NCBI GenBank assembly: GCA_044358015.1 | Contig: JBIKOO010000001.1 | Span: forward strand, 88,977 to 152,976 | Length of the DNA: 64,000 nucleotides | DNA from: Casp-actino8 sp044358015 | GTDB lineage: Bacteria; Actinomycetota; Acidimicrobiia; Acidimicrobiales; Ilumatobacteraceae | Reading direction: 5' to 3' | Shown: positions 51,958 to 62,172 of the stretch, in pieces | Layout of the letters: every line of letters starts with the position of its first letter | Position numbering within the stretch: the stretch's first letter is position 1 | Notes under the pieces: model-generated | Seen by the model: the letters and a program-made list of their open reading frames with translations, nothing else | Told to the model about the DNA's origin: nothing | The model's database searches: none | Made by a program: the position numbers and the translations under genes

Positions 51958-53313
51958 TCAGTCAGTCCGCTTGCGCACTCGCAACTTCAATGGAGTTGAG
52001 CCAAAGTTGAATGCTTCGCGAATACTTCGCTCAAGGTAACGCAAGTAAGTGTGTGGCAACTCGCGATTCACGAACAACGTAAATGTCGGCGGGTCGGTGG
52101 CTCCCTGCAATGCGTACATCACGCGAGCGCCTCCACCTGCTGCTTGACGCTGTTGCGCATCAGCAATCACTCGATTCACATCACGAGTCGGGATGCGACG
52201 GTGGTATTGCAAAATCGCTTCTTGCAAGACGGGACGCAATTTGTGCACACCTTTACCCGTCAGGGCCGACACCTTCAGAACTGGGGCATCGTCCACAAAA
52301 TAGAGTTTGCGCTTGACTTCAAGATCAATTCGCTCACGCTCTTCAGCATCATCAATGAGTTCCCACTTGTTCAACATGATGACGATCGGACATCCGGCAG
52401 CGTCAATTCGTTCAGCGAGGCGCTGATCTTGTGCAGTAATGCCTTGAGTTGCATCGATCACGAATAATGCAATGTCTGAACCGTCAACCGCGCGTAACGC
52501 ACGAACCAGCGAGTAGTACTCGGCAGAGTCATCAATGCGCGAGCGACGACGCATACCTGCCGTGTCGACGAATACGACGGGCCCATCTTCGGTCTCAACC
52601 AAAGTGTCGATCGAGTCACGAGTCGTGCCGGGCATGTCATGAACAACTGCTCGATCTTCACCGACTAAGCGGTTGAACAATGTGCTCTTACCAACGTTCG
52701 GACGACCAACAAGAGCAACACGTGGCGGCTTCTGTTCACCAACTGGAATGATCTCTTGATCAAGCCCGTAATTCGGAATGTATTCCTCGCTCAGTGGCGA
52801 CGACGGCATCCGCACAATCACTTCATCAAGTAAGTCACCGGCCCGTCGACCGTGCAAGGCGCTAACGGGATACGGGTCACCGAGACCGAGTGATAAGAAA
52901 TCCCAACGATCAGCTTCGCGACGATCATTGTCGGCTTTGTTAACAACCAACATCACGGTTGCAGCCGACTTGCGCAGCCAACTGGCCATGAGTTCATCAT
53001 CGTCGGTGACACCGACCGATCCGTCAACAACAAAAATCACGAGGTCGGCATTGCGAACCGCTGCCTCAACTTGACGACTGACTTTGACGTCAAGTTCGCT
53101 GCCACCTGGCATCCAACCACCCGTATCGACAAGCATGAAGCGATGGCCTAGCCAATTTGCCTCAAGTTCTTTACGGTCACGGGTAACACCAGGGCGGTCT
53201 TCGACAATTGCCGCTTGTTCGCCGATGACACGATTGAAAAGGGTGCTCTTGCCAACATTGGGACGACCAACAATGACCGCTACGGGTAGTTGGATTTCTA
53301 CTTCTTCACTCAT
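51958..53313 (-). CDS. der: ribosome biogenesis GTPase Der
   Basis: A 451-residue protein with two complete GTPase domains. Each has a GRPNVGKSTLFNR loop, a DTGG or DTAG switch, and NKAD or NKWE; a C-terminal KH-like domain follows (PPTFTLFVNRELPHTYLRYLE). Der acts in 50S subunit maturation. Its ATG overlaps the upstream stop (ATGA), coupling it to the DUF512 gene. Confidence 0.97.
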   Translation of the reverse strand: MSEEVEIQLPVAVIVGRPNVGKSTLFNRVIGEQAAIVEDRPGVTRDRKELEANWLGHRFMLVDTGGWMPGGSELDVKVSRQVEAAVRNADLVIFVVDGSVGVTDDDELMASWLRKSAATVMLVVNKADNDRREADRWDFLSLGLGDPYPVSALHGRRAGDLLDEVIVRMPSSPLSEEYIPNYGLDQEIIPVGEQKPPRVALVGRPNVGKSTLFNRLVGEDRAVVHDMPGTTRDSIDTLVETEDGPVVFVDTAGMRRRSRIDDSAEYYSLVRALRAVDGSDIALFVIDATQGITAQDQRLAERIDAAGCPIVIMLNKWELIDDAEERERIDLEVKRKLYFVDDAPVLKVSALTGKGVHKLRPVLQEAILQYHRRIPTRDVNRVIADAQQRQAAGGGARVMYALQGATDPPTFTLFVNRELPHTYLRYLERSIREAFNFGSTPLKLRVRKRTD

Positions 53314-54734
53314 TTTGTTAATTCCAATGCTCGCCGTAAGGCAATTCCGTCGGTCGGGATGACCTCAACAGGACGGGGTAAGTCTGCCGTCGTCAAGCCG
53401 TCAAGGAAACGACCTTCCGATAAACACACGTCCGGAAGCAAATATCGATGCCCTTCGGGCTCATTATCCAGCACCCGAGCGATGTCTTGACCCACCATCA
53501 GGCCAGTCACCGCTGTATTTCCACCAAAGAACTCATTTTCAACAGTGACGAGACGCACATCAGAACGCCCGCATCGCTCAATCAGGGGCCGCAAAACCTG
53601 AGCCCCATAGGGCGCTGTCAAAATCCCGACAGGAGCGTTTCGTCGTGGAGTCAATGAAATCGTTGTCGAACCAACGTCCTGCGATCCCCCGCATCCCCTC
53701 AAACCAGTATCACCAGCGGGGTTTCGCGGGGCGCGATATCCCTCGGCCGGAGCGCCATCGACTGCTGCGAAGAACCCGCTCTGGGGACCAGTAGGAACTT
53801 CAAGGCGACCATCAAACTCCCACTCGAAGGTACGCGCCATACCGATTCCATCTTCATGCAAACCGAAGCCTTCGTAATGTTCGCCAGGAGGGAAGACCAT
53901 TCCTGCCATCAAGTAGTACTCATCAGCAGCAAACACCATGCGATGTCCCACATGGGTCAAGAAAATTTCTTGCCACCGATGTACTAGGTCAACAACTTGA
54001 CGAGCTTCTTCTTGCGTGTGGGCACGCATTGATGACTCGTTGTTGTAACGACTGATGCCAAGTGGCACTAGTGCCACATGATGCAAATCGGCATATCGAT
54101 CAAGAATTCCGATCATTGAATCTTCGAGAACCGCTCCATCATTGATACCTGGACACACCACGATTTGCCCATTAACCGTGATGTCATGTTCAAGTAATTG
54201 CGTGAGCCATCGAAGACTCATCCCACCTCGAGGGTTACGCAACATCTCGCTGCGAACGTGTGGATCAGTGGCGTGAATGCTCACGTTCAATGGTGACAAG
54301 CCTTCGGTGATGACTCGCTCGAGGTCAGCCTCGGTGAAACGCGTCAACGTTGTGAAATTTCCGTACAGGAAACTCAACCGATAGTCATCATCTTTCAGGT
54401 ACAGACTCTTTCGCATACCGGGAGGTAATTGATAGATAAAACAAAATGCGCAATGGTTGTCGCACGTGCGGACCCGGTCGAACAATGCACTCGCAACTTC
54501 GGCCCCCAGAGTCTCGCCCGCACTCTTCGTCACGGTGGTCTGCATCTCTAAACCACCCCGCACAAAATCAATCTCGACTTCGGCTTCGTCAGCCATTAAA
54601 CGCCATTCAATAATGTCTCGCGGCACCATGCCGTTGAGCCGAATGACTTCATCTCCGGGTTGCAACCCTGACTGTGCCGCCGGAGAGTTTGGAGTGACCG
54701 CAACCACAACGGGTGCTGATTGCTTCACGGACAT
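53310..54734 (-). CDS. DUF512 protein with PDZ and radical-SAM-like domains
   Basis: A 474-residue protein. Residues 1-70 are a PDZ-like domain (VVVAVTPNSPAAQSGLQPGDEVIRLNG). A radical-SAM-type CxxxCxxC is in VRTCDNHCAFCFIYQLPPGMRK, followed by a TIM-barrel-like part with TTLTRF and ISRYNNESSMRAHT, and the DUF512 domain at the C-terminus. The family is linked by gene neighbourhood to der, as here, but its reaction is unknown. Start ATG 54734. Confidence 0.88.
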   Translation of the reverse strand: MSVKQSAPVVVAVTPNSPAAQSGLQPGDEVIRLNGMVPRDIIEWRLMADEAEVEIDFVRGGLEMQTTVTKSAGETLGAEVASALFDRVRTCDNHCAFCFIYQLPPGMRKSLYLKDDDYRLSFLYGNFTTLTRFTEADLERVITEGLSPLNVSIHATDPHVRSEMLRNPRGGMSLRWLTQLLEHDITVNGQIVVCPGINDGAVLEDSMIGILDRYADLHHVALVPLGISRYNNESSMRAHTQEEARQVVDLVHRWQEIFLTHVGHRMVFAADEYYLMAGMVFPPGEHYEGFGLHEDGIGMARTFEWEFDGRLEVPTGPQSGFFAAVDGAPAEGYRAPRNPAGDTGLRGCGGSQDVGSTTISLTPRRNAPVGILTAPYGAQVLRPLIERCGRSDVRLVTVENEFFGGNTAVTGLMVGQDIARVLDNEPEGHRYLLPDVCLSEGRFLDGLTTADLPRPVEVIPTDGIALRRALELTK

Positions 54735-54805
54735 ATTTCACAGGCTACCTGCGCTGTTGACACACATTCTCTCAATGTGAGCGCTTGAGCATTAGCCTCG
54801 CACTT

Positions 54806-55834
54806 GTGAATGTCGATCGCGTTTTGCTTGCCGCCCCACGTGGCTTTTGTGCAGGCGTTGAAATGGCGATCAAAGCATTGGCCTGGATGGTTCGTAGTTT
54901 TGATGCTCCGGTCTACTGCTACCACGAAATCGTCCACAACAAACTGGTCGTTGAACGATTTGAGCAACTCGGAGTCATTTTCGTCGACGACATCAACGAG
55001 GTCCCACTAGGGAAGCCCATCATGTTGTCGGCTCATGGTTCTGCTCCAGAGGTCGTTGAAGCCGCTCGGGCACGCGGTTCGGTCGTGGTTGATTCAGTGT
55101 GCCCACTCGTTACAAAAGTGCACCACGAAGTCAAAGTTCGATCAGCCAAGGGATTTCGTATTGTTTATGTCGGACATGAGGGTCACGAAGAAGCTGTCGG
55201 GACGATGGCGGTGGCCCCCGATGCAATTTCCCGCGTTGAGTCCATTGAAGAAGTCAACGCGCTTCCCGAGTTCAGCGAACCGGTAGCGCTACTTGCACAA
55301 ACAACTCTGTCGCACCGCGACTGGGCCGAAGTTGCTGTGCGAGTACAAGAACGTTTTCCAAAAGTGTGGACACCTGGTCGAAGTGATTTGTGTTTCGCTA
55401 CAACGAATCGTCAATCAGCACTAATGTCAATGGCCCCCCGTTGCAACGCCATCATTGTGATCGGCTCGGCTAATTCATCGAACACCCGCGCCCTTGAAAG
55501 ACTTGCTCGCGAAGCTGGCTGCGAAAAGGTCTTTCGAATTAACACCGAAAACGAACTTCCTGCTGATCTTCACGGCATCGTTGGAGTGACAGCCGGAGCA
55601 TCGGCCCCAGAAGAACTTGTAGACGCGGTTATTGCGCGACTATCTCCAACCAATGGTGTTGAAGAAGTTCGCTACACCGAAGAAGACGAGTACTTTCCTC
55701 CCCCACGAAATCTGCGCGACCTGCAAACAGCGATCGAAACTGCAATCACAGTGATGTCTGGTGGTTCACTCGTCAACCGCCCGCACGTCGATGACCGCGC
55801 CTTAGCTGCAAGCGCTGTTCTCGCCAGTTTGTGA
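54806..55834 (+). CDS. ispH: 4-hydroxy-3-methylbut-2-enyl diphosphate reductase
   Basis: A 342-residue LytB/IspH. The three cluster cysteines are in APRGFCAGVEMA (Cys15), DSVCPLVTKVHHE and SDLCFATTNRQSA. It performs the last step of the MEP pathway, giving IPP and DMAPP. The start is uncertain: GTG 54806 gives a normal N-terminus just before VLLAAPRGFCAGV; TTG 54785 would add seven residues. No clear Shine-Dalgarno, so a leaderless message is possible. The 50-70-base spacer to the divergent DUF512 gene is short. Confidence 0.95.
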   Translation: MNVDRVLLAAPRGFCAGVEMAIKALAWMVRSFDAPVYCYHEIVHNKLVVERFEQLGVIFVDDINEVPLGKPIMLSAHGSAPEVVEAARARGSVVVDSVCPLVTKVHHEVKVRSAKGFRIVYVGHEGHEEAVGTMAVAPDAISRVESIEEVNALPEFSEPVALLAQTTLSHRDWAEVAVRVQERFPKVWTPGRSDLCFATTNRQSALMSMAPRCNAIIVIGSANSSNTRALERLAREAGCEKVFRINTENELPADLHGIVGVTAGASAPEELVDAVIARLSPTNGVEEVRYTEEDEYFPPPRNLRDLQTAIETAITVMSGGSLVNRPHVDDRALAASAVLASL

Positions 55835-55846
55835 CAGACTCGTCAG

Positions 55847-56257
55847 ATGATTTCGCCTTCAGCCGACTCCATTCGACTTTTTCTACACGTCCTCGCGGCA
55901 TCGGTGTGGGTCGGCGGACAAATCGTTCTTGGTGCTCTCGTTCCCAAACTCCGTCAAGTCGCGCCAGAAACACTCAAGGTCGCCGCTAACGGATTTGCCC
56001 GAGTGGCATGGCCAGCATTTGCCGTCGTCGTTGTCACCGGAATGTGGAACATTCTCGAGATCCAAGTCGGCGATATGTCGACTGAATACCAAGTCACGAT
56101 GTTCGTCCACGTTTTGCTAGCGATGGCAACTGCAATGTTCGCAGTCATTCATTCGGTCGGCAGAACCAAACTGGCGTTAGCGCTAGGTGGAGCGCTTGGA
56201 CTACTCACATCGCTTGGCGCAATGTTCGTCGGCATCTTGTTGCAAACCGGACGTTGA
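55847..56257 (+). CDS. small four-span membrane protein (CopD/DUF2269-like)
   Basis: A 136-residue protein with four predicted spans; the first has a His in LFLHVLAASVWVGGQIVLG, similar to CopD and DUF2269 type heme- or copper-related membrane proteins. Further His in FVHVLLAMATAMFAVIHSVG. It begins 12 bases after ispH and probably shares its transcript. Function not assignable. Confidence 0.7.
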   Translation: MISPSADSIRLFLHVLAASVWVGGQIVLGALVPKLRQVAPETLKVAANGFARVAWPAFAVVVVTGMWNILEIQVGDMSTEYQVTMFVHVLLAMATAMFAVIHSVGRTKLALALGGALGLLTSLGAMFVGILLQTGR

Positions 56258-56262
56258 AGACC

Positions 56263-57471
56263 TCAGTTCCGCGGAACTTTACTCCAGGCCATATCTCGGT
56301 CAACACGCACATCACCAGGCAGACCAAGAACTCGTTCACCCAAGATATTGCGCATCACTTCACTCGTACCACCCTCAATTGAGTTGGCGCGACTGCGTAA
56401 GAAAGCCTTTTGTGGGTTTTCTAATCCCATGGCGTGTTCAGGTCGGATCATCTGATAACCGCTGGGGAACAACATTCCATCGGCGCCCATCATCGATACC
56501 GCAAATGAATAGATGTCTTTGTGAAGTTCGGCCATCGCCAATTTCGCGATTGAACCTTCAGGTCCCGGATCGCCCATTTTTCGATTCTGCGAGGCACGAA
56601 TATTGGTGAGCCTGAGCAATTCAGCACGAACCCACAACTTCATGAGTTCGTCGCGCGTTGCGGGGTCGCGTTGGTCAACGGACAACGAATTCCAAACCTT
56701 GACCGCATCACGAATCGCTCCTGAGCCCTTGCCCGGAATCGCTCCACCAATTGATACTCGTTCATTCATCAAAGTGGTCAGCGAGACGCGCCATCCATCT
56801 CCAACGCTGCCCAACATTTCACTGTGCGGAATCCGAACATCGGTGAAATACACCTCGTTGAATTCGGCCTCACCAGTGATCTGATACAACGGGCGAACTT
56901 CAACACCAGGAGCCTGCATGTCAACGACAAAGGCAGTCATTCCCGCGTGCTTCACTGCCTCAGAATCGGTACGAACAATCAAGAGACCCCAACGCGACAA
57001 ATGCGCCAAGGTAGTCCATACCTTTTGACCGTTAGCGATCCATTCATCGCCATCGCGCACACCTTTGGCCGACAAACCTGCAAAGTCGGAACCCGAACCG
57101 GGCTCGGAGAATAACTGGCACCACACTTCTTCACCGGTGAAAAGCGGTCGCAAATAGCGCTTCTTTTGTTCAGCTGATCCCCACACCGCAACCGTCGGAC
57201 CACACATGCCGTGACCAATGGGATTTCGGGCAACGGGGTTCGGTGCGCCTTCAGCGTAAATTCGCTCGTTAATTGCTCGTTGCATTTTCGGGTTGAGTCC
57301 AAGCCCACCAAACCCTTCCTCAAAATGCACCCAAGCCAAGCCCTTATCGAACTGAGCACCCAAGAAAACAACTGGGTCAGTGGACTTCGGCGGAAACTCA
57401 GTTAAGAGTTCGGTGACTAGGTCAGAGACCCGACGTTCATCGGCTGTCAAAGTGGCGGTTGCTGTGCTCAT
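56263..57471 (-). CDS. acyl-CoA dehydrogenase
   Basis: A 402-residue flavoprotein. CQLFSEPGSGSDFAGL and VWTTLAHLSRWGLLIVRT are the FAD and substrate blocks of the family, and GGTSEVMRNILGERVLGLP is the C-terminal signature. The N-terminal region lacks the first 20 or so residues of some homologues, as in the FadE17/IpdE-like actinobacterial group that often works as heterodimers. It oxidises an acyl-CoA to an enoyl-CoA, substrate unknown (steroid side chains are possible). Convergent with the membrane protein gene, with five bases between stops. The leader 57472-57606 has nothing recognisable. Confidence 0.88.
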   Translation of the reverse strand: MSTATATLTADERRVSDLVTELLTEFPPKSTDPVVFLGAQFDKGLAWVHFEEGFGGLGLNPKMQRAINERIYAEGAPNPVARNPIGHGMCGPTVAVWGSAEQKKRYLRPLFTGEEVWCQLFSEPGSGSDFAGLSAKGVRDGDEWIANGQKVWTTLAHLSRWGLLIVRTDSEAVKHAGMTAFVVDMQAPGVEVRPLYQITGEAEFNEVYFTDVRIPHSEMLGSVGDGWRVSLTTLMNERVSIGGAIPGKGSGAIRDAVKVWNSLSVDQRDPATRDELMKLWVRAELLRLTNIRASQNRKMGDPGPEGSIAKLAMAELHKDIYSFAVSMMGADGMLFPSGYQMIRPEHAMGLENPQKAFLRSRANSIEGGTSEVMRNILGERVLGLPGDVRVDRDMAWSKVPRN

Positions 57472-57606
57472 GGAAAACCCCTTGCTAGATGTACTGATGG
57501 ACGTGTTTAGATGAACAACTTGCTGAATTAAAAGTACCCTTCGGTAACTTAGCCAAACATTTCAGCAGTTTCGGTATCGGATACAGGGATTTGGGATCAA
57601 AGGCCT

Positions 57607-58350
57607 TCAGTTAAACGGTGCCATCAACCGCAGGAATTCGTCTCGCTCAGTTTTGCCCAACCCCGGAAAGTAGGAGCGCAAAGTCATCACATTGCGCAAA
57701 CCCTCATGATCCGAGCGCGAGATGTAAATCGCCTTCAAGTTGTTCAACATGCGCTCCACGATGGCCATGGGGTGCACAGGGGCCAAAAAACCTTGGTGAA
57801 ACGTCTGCTGCCCTCCAGTCATTTGGCGAAAGATCTCCTGACATTGCCCTGCGTCCAAGATCCTCCCCTCCTGAAAGGGATCAGCAAAGGTTTCAGGAAT
57901 TCCACCGCCGGAAGGAGTCAAAGCCACCAAGAAATGCCCAGGCATTCCAATCCCAACGACCGGTACACCTAAACGTCGTCCAACTTCCATCATGATCACC
58001 GATAGTGAAATCGGAATCCCAGCGCGCCGATCGAGCACCCTCGACAGAAGTGAATTGTCAGGGTCGTAGTACTCGGCCCGGTTACCCACAAATGCGTCCG
58101 CTCCGGTGAACAGAAACTGGGCGATTCCGGCAAAGGTTGGAGATGGCACTGCTGCTGCCAATTCATCAAGCCGCGACAGTTGCTCAATGATTCCCGCTTC
58201 GCAAGCACCTGTGTCAATCAGTGCCTGACCAGCAGGCACCACAGCCGAGATCAAAAATGACATTTCATCCAGGGGAATGAGACCGCTCTCGCCAATCAGT
58301 TGGGCAAACCGGTCCTTAGCCCAGCGCGAACCTCGACCTGACGACTCCAT
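57607..58350 (-). CDS. SirB1-like transglutaminase-fold protein
   Basis: A 247-residue protein of the SirB1/PF13369 family. The diagnostic block is YYDPDNSLLSRVLDRRAGIPISLSVIMMEVGRRLGVPVVGIGMPGHFLV, where the position of the transglutaminase Cys is not Cys (Ser in ISLSV) while the His in GHFLV is kept. Homologues are proposed chaperones or inactive proteases. Divergent from the acyl-CoA synthetase gene with a 33-base gap. Confidence 0.85.
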   Translation of the reverse strand: MESSGRGSRWAKDRFAQLIGESGLIPLDEMSFLISAVVPAGQALIDTGACEAGIIEQLSRLDELAAAVPSPTFAGIAQFLFTGADAFVGNRAEYYDPDNSLLSRVLDRRAGIPISLSVIMMEVGRRLGVPVVGIGMPGHFLVALTPSGGGIPETFADPFQEGRILDAGQCQEIFRQMTGGQQTFHQGFLAPVHPMAIVERMLNNLKAIYISRSDHEGLRNVMTLRSYFPGLGKTERDEFLRLMAPFN

Positions 58351-58383
58351 CTAGACGAGGGTAATCGCACTACTGTTCTAATC

Positions 58384-59934
58384 ATGCATATCGGAGTCCA
58401 CGCCGCTACCCACCCCAACAAACTTGCGCTCGTTGTTCCTAGTTCGGGTTACACCCAGACGTTCGCTCAACTCAACGCTGCTGCCAACCGCCTCTCACAG
58501 TTATTTCGGGCTGCGGGACTGCAACCCGGCGATCACGTCGCGCTGTGCATGGAGAACCACGATCGCTATCTCGAGATTCTCTGGGGTTGCCAATTCGCTG
58601 GTCTCGTGTACACAGCCGCGTCATCCCGGCTCACGAGTAACGAACTCACCTACATCTTGAATGATTGTGATGCGAAGGCTTTCATCACGTCTAAGTACAA
58701 AGCAGATCAAGCAGCTGAAATCGTCGCTGGCACACCAAATGTCGCCATGCGACTCATGCTTGATGGTGTCATCCCTGGTTATGAAAGTTATGAGGATGCG
58801 GTCGCTCAGCAATCAGATGCACCGCTCGAGAACCGCATCGCCGGTATTGACATGTTGTATTCGTCAGGAACCACCGGACTCCCCAAAGGGGTCACGAAGG
58901 AATTCCCTAATCTTCCATTAGACGGGACGCCAACAACCGTTGCCCCAACTTTGACCATGCTTTTCGGATTTACTCCAGACAGCGTGTATCTCTCACCCGC
59001 TCCGATGTACCACGCAGCCCCATTGCGTTTCACAATGGCCTCACAAAGTATGGGTTGCACCGCGGTTGTCATGGAGCATTTTGACCCCGAGCAATACCTT
59101 GCAGCGGTACAAAATCATCAAGTTACGCATAGCCAAGTCGTACCCACCATGTTCGTGCGACTACTCAAACTTGATCCCGCAATTCGCGCAAAGTACGACG
59201 TCTCGTCACTGCAGGCCGTCATTCATGCCGCCGCCCCGTGCCCCATTCCGGTCAAGAAGCAAATGATCGAGTGGTTTGGACGCATCATTCACGAGTATTA
59301 CGCCGGTACTGAAGGCAACGGGTTTGTTTATTGCAATAGCGATATGTGGATGGAACATGAAGGAACCGTTGGCGTCGGAATCGGATGCACCCTTCATATT
59401 TGTGGTGACGACGGCCAAGAGCTTCCCGCCTACGAGAGCGGAACCATTTTCTTTGAAGGTGGAGCAACTTTCGAGTATCACAACGATGCCGAAAAGACCA
59501 AGAGTTCGCGTCACCCCAAAGGTTGGAGCACACTCGGCGATGTCGGTTACCTGGATGCCGACAGCTTCTTGTACCTCACCGACCGCAAGGCATACATGAT
59601 TATTTCGGGCGGTGTCAACATCTACCCACAAGAGGCAGAAAATGCCCTCGTCACTCACCCCAAGATCGTTGACGTTGCCGTATTCGGCGTGCCCAATGAT
59701 GATTTCGGCGAAGAAGTGAAAGCAGTTGTACAACCAGTCACGATGCCGGCATCAGCCGAAGAAGCCAAGGCTCTCGAAATTGAACTCATCGCCTATTGCA
59801 AATCTCAACTCGCCGACGTGAAGTGCCCTCGTTCAATTGACTTCCGAACTGAACTGCCCCGTCACCCAACTGGAAAGTTGTACAAGCGTCTGTTGAAAGA
59901 TGAATATTGGAAGGATGCAGGGCGCACCATTTAA
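58384..59934 (+). CDS. AMP-forming acyl-CoA synthetase
   Basis: A 516-residue ANL-superfamily ligase: P-loop MLYSSGTTGLPKGVTKEF, YYAGTEGNGF, STLGDVGYLD, and the hinge and catalytic region DRKAYMIISGGVNIYPQEAE with Lys in PTGKLYKR near the end. It activates a carboxylate via an acyl-adenylate; substrate likely a medium or long acyl or aromatic acid. The ATG lies 33 bases from a divergent start, with TTCTAAT close upstream, so it may be leaderless. Its stop overlaps the aldehyde dehydrogenase stop (TTAA). Confidence 0.9.
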   Translation: MHIGVHAATHPNKLALVVPSSGYTQTFAQLNAAANRLSQLFRAAGLQPGDHVALCMENHDRYLEILWGCQFAGLVYTAASSRLTSNELTYILNDCDAKAFITSKYKADQAAEIVAGTPNVAMRLMLDGVIPGYESYEDAVAQQSDAPLENRIAGIDMLYSSGTTGLPKGVTKEFPNLPLDGTPTTVAPTLTMLFGFTPDSVYLSPAPMYHAAPLRFTMASQSMGCTAVVMEHFDPEQYLAAVQNHQVTHSQVVPTMFVRLLKLDPAIRAKYDVSSLQAVIHAAAPCPIPVKKQMIEWFGRIIHEYYAGTEGNGFVYCNSDMWMEHEGTVGVGIGCTLHICGDDGQELPAYESGTIFFEGGATFEYHNDAEKTKSSRHPKGWSTLGDVGYLDADSFLYLTDRKAYMIISGGVNIYPQEAENALVTHPKIVDVAVFGVPNDDFGEEVKAVVQPVTMPASAEEAKALEIELIAYCKSQLADVKCPRSIDFRTELPRHPTGKLYKRLLKDEYWKDAGRTI

Positions 59935-61364
59935 GCGCCCAACATCACCATGCGTATCTCGGTCATTTCCTTCACCGAGTAAGCGGGACCTTCACGTGTA
60001 TTCCCGCTATCGCGCAAACCTCCATATGGCTGTTGATCAGCACGAAATGTCGGAACGTCATTAACAACAACGCCGCCGAAATCAAGGGTTTTGATTGCTT
60101 GAAGTGCCGTATCAATTCGGGATGTAAAGATTGCCGCTTGCAAACCAAAATCGCTGTCGTTGGCCATTTCTAGGGCATTGCTTACTTCGTCATAAGTCGT
60201 GACAGTAACTACTGGTCCAAAAACTTCACACGAACATACTTTCATTTCAGGTCGGGCGTTCAGAATGATCGTCGGCAACAACACGCCGTTCTCATCAAGC
60301 GTTCCGCCACAAGCAATCGTCGCTCCTTGTGTTGTTGCTTCATGAATCCACGATGCCACTCGATCTCTTTCAGCCAAAGAAATCAAGGCCGATACCTCAG
60401 TTGCTTCGTCAAGTGGGTCACCGACAACCAATGTTGAAACTTGAGAAATGAGTTCGCGTGTGAAGTCTGCAGCGATGGACGAATGAACGAAAATTCGCTG
60501 AGTGGAAATACACGATTGACCTGCATGAGAAAAACCAGCAAGCCGAATCTTCGCGGCCGCTGTTTTCCAATCGCCATCAGCCTCAATAACAATCGGCGCG
60601 TTGTTTCCAAGTTCAAGACCAACTTTTTTACGCGGAGCCCGTGAACGAATGCTCCAACCGACTTCGGGAGAGCCCGTAAAAGTGATGAGGGCGATATCAG
60701 GATGATCAACGAGGGCATTGCCGACTGTGGACCCGCCCCCAGTCACAACGTGCAACCAGTCAGACGGAAGACCACATTCATCAATCAACATCTCCGCTAG
60801 CGCGATTGATGTGAAGGGTGTCTGCGAGGCTGGTTTCAAAATGATTGGACAACCCGCGGCAATCGCTGGGCCAACTTTGTGCACCACCAAATTGAGAGGA
60901 AAGTTGAATGGGGCGATCGCTCCTATGACCCCAACCGGAACCCTCAATGTGAAACCGATCTTTCCTTCGCCAGCGGCAAGGGCCTCCATTGGAATCATCT
61001 CGCCGGCCAATTTTCGGGCTTCTGCTGCCGAGAACTCAAATGTGCCAACCGCTCGGTCAACTTCGATACGGGCAGTGCGAATAGGTTTCGCCGATTCACG
61101 AGCAATCAACTGCGCAAATTCCTCACGACGTGCTGCCAGTCGAACTGCTGCCACATCGAGAATTTTCGCGCGTTGCCATTGCGGCAAACCACGCTTTAAA
61201 GCACCTCGAGCCTGAGCGACCGCCCGATCAATTTCGACCGACGTACAGGCCGGGATTCGACCGATGACCTTGTGCTGATAGGGGTCCACGACATCAATCG
61301 AACTCCCAGAAGAATTCCAGCGTTCGCCACAAATAGGAATACGAGTGATCTCCATACTGTCCAT
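59931..61364 (-). CDS. aldehyde dehydrogenase
   Basis: A 477-residue ALDH: GVIGAIAPFNFPLNLVVHKVGPAIAAG and KPASQTPFTS, then TFTGSPEVGWSIR, the catalytic Glu in GLELGNNAPI and the catalytic Cys in HAGQSCISTQRI. NAD(P)-linked aldehyde oxidation. The N-terminus begins with two in-frame ATGs (61364, 61355). Resembles the succinate-semialdehyde/glyceraldehyde-3-phosphate (non-phosphorylating) clade by its GNNAP box, but substrate is open. Confidence 0.9.
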   Translation of the reverse strand: MDSMEITRIPICGERWNSSGSSIDVVDPYQHKVIGRIPACTSVEIDRAVAQARGALKRGLPQWQRAKILDVAAVRLAARREEFAQLIARESAKPIRTARIEVDRAVGTFEFSAAEARKLAGEMIPMEALAAGEGKIGFTLRVPVGVIGAIAPFNFPLNLVVHKVGPAIAAGCPIILKPASQTPFTSIALAEMLIDECGLPSDWLHVVTGGGSTVGNALVDHPDIALITFTGSPEVGWSIRSRAPRKKVGLELGNNAPIVIEADGDWKTAAAKIRLAGFSHAGQSCISTQRIFVHSSIAADFTRELISQVSTLVVGDPLDEATEVSALISLAERDRVASWIHEATTQGATIACGGTLDENGVLLPTIILNARPEMKVCSCEVFGPVVTVTTYDEVSNALEMANDSDFGLQAAIFTSRIDTALQAIKTLDFGGVVVNDVPTFRADQQPYGGLRDSGNTREGPAYSVKEMTEIRMVMLGA

Positions 61365-61401
61365 ACCGCCAACAGTAGTCCTGACACGGAATACTTAGAG
61401 G

Positions 61402-62172
61402 GTGACACTTCGGCCATCCCACGTCCATCCCTATCTAGCCCCGCATCACGATGGCCAGTTCATTGCCTTCGCCCATCGTGGCGGCACCAAAGATCTTCCT
61501 GAAAACACGATTCCGGCATTTCGTCATGCCATAGAACTTGGTTATCGGTACCTTGAAACTGATGTGCAATTGACCAAAGATGGCGTTTTGGTCGCATTTC
61601 ATGACAACGACTTGTTTCGCACGTGCGGGGTCAAGGGTCGCATCAATGAAATGACTTGGCAGGAAGTTTCACAAGCACGCGTTGACGGCAAAGAACCGAT
61701 CCCTTTGTTGTCTGAGCTTCTTGAAGAATTTCCCGAGGCATTTCTCAATATTGATTCGAAGAGTGACCCCACGGTTCAACCCTTAATTGATGTGCTCAAG
61801 AAATCCAATGCACTGCCCCGAGTTTGCATTGGTTCATTCAGTCACAAACGCATCTCGCAGTTTCGAGTGGCTCTCGATGATCAGGTGTGCACCAGCGCTA
61901 GCCCCATTGAAGTCGTCCGCTGGATAGCTGGCAACGTTCCGAGCGAGCCTTCGTGCTTGCAGGTCCCTATGCGACAGGGACCAATTCCAGTTGTGACATC
62001 GCGAACAGTACGAAGCGCTCAGGCGGCCGGGAAACCAATTCATGTGTGGACGATTGACGTCGCTCACGATATGCAGCGTCTCATCGACCTCGGAGTTGAT
62101 GGATTGATGACCGATCAATCAATCACACTCAAGAAAGTTCTTGAGGCGAACAATTTGTGGACACACATATGA
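61402..62172 (+). CDS. glycerophosphodiester phosphodiesterase family protein
   Basis: A 256-residue GDPD: FAHRGGTKDLPENTIPAFRHAIELGYRYLETDVQLTKDGVLVAFHDNDL has both catalytic His residues, the metal Glu/Asp and the third metal Glu further on. No signal peptide. The last codons overlap the ABC ATPase start (ATGA). It is the first gene of a transporter operon and presumably acts on the imported compound or on its product, an inference from coupling. Confidence 0.9.
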   Translation: MTLRPSHVHPYLAPHHDGQFIAFAHRGGTKDLPENTIPAFRHAIELGYRYLETDVQLTKDGVLVAFHDNDLFRTCGVKGRINEMTWQEVSQARVDGKEPIPLLSELLEEFPEAFLNIDSKSDPTVQPLIDVLKKSNALPRVCIGSFSHKRISQFRVALDDQVCTSASPIEVVRWIAGNVPSEPSCLQVPMRQGPIPVVTSRTVRSAQAAGKPIHVWTIDVAHDMQRLIDLGVDGLMTDQSITLKKVLEANNLWTHI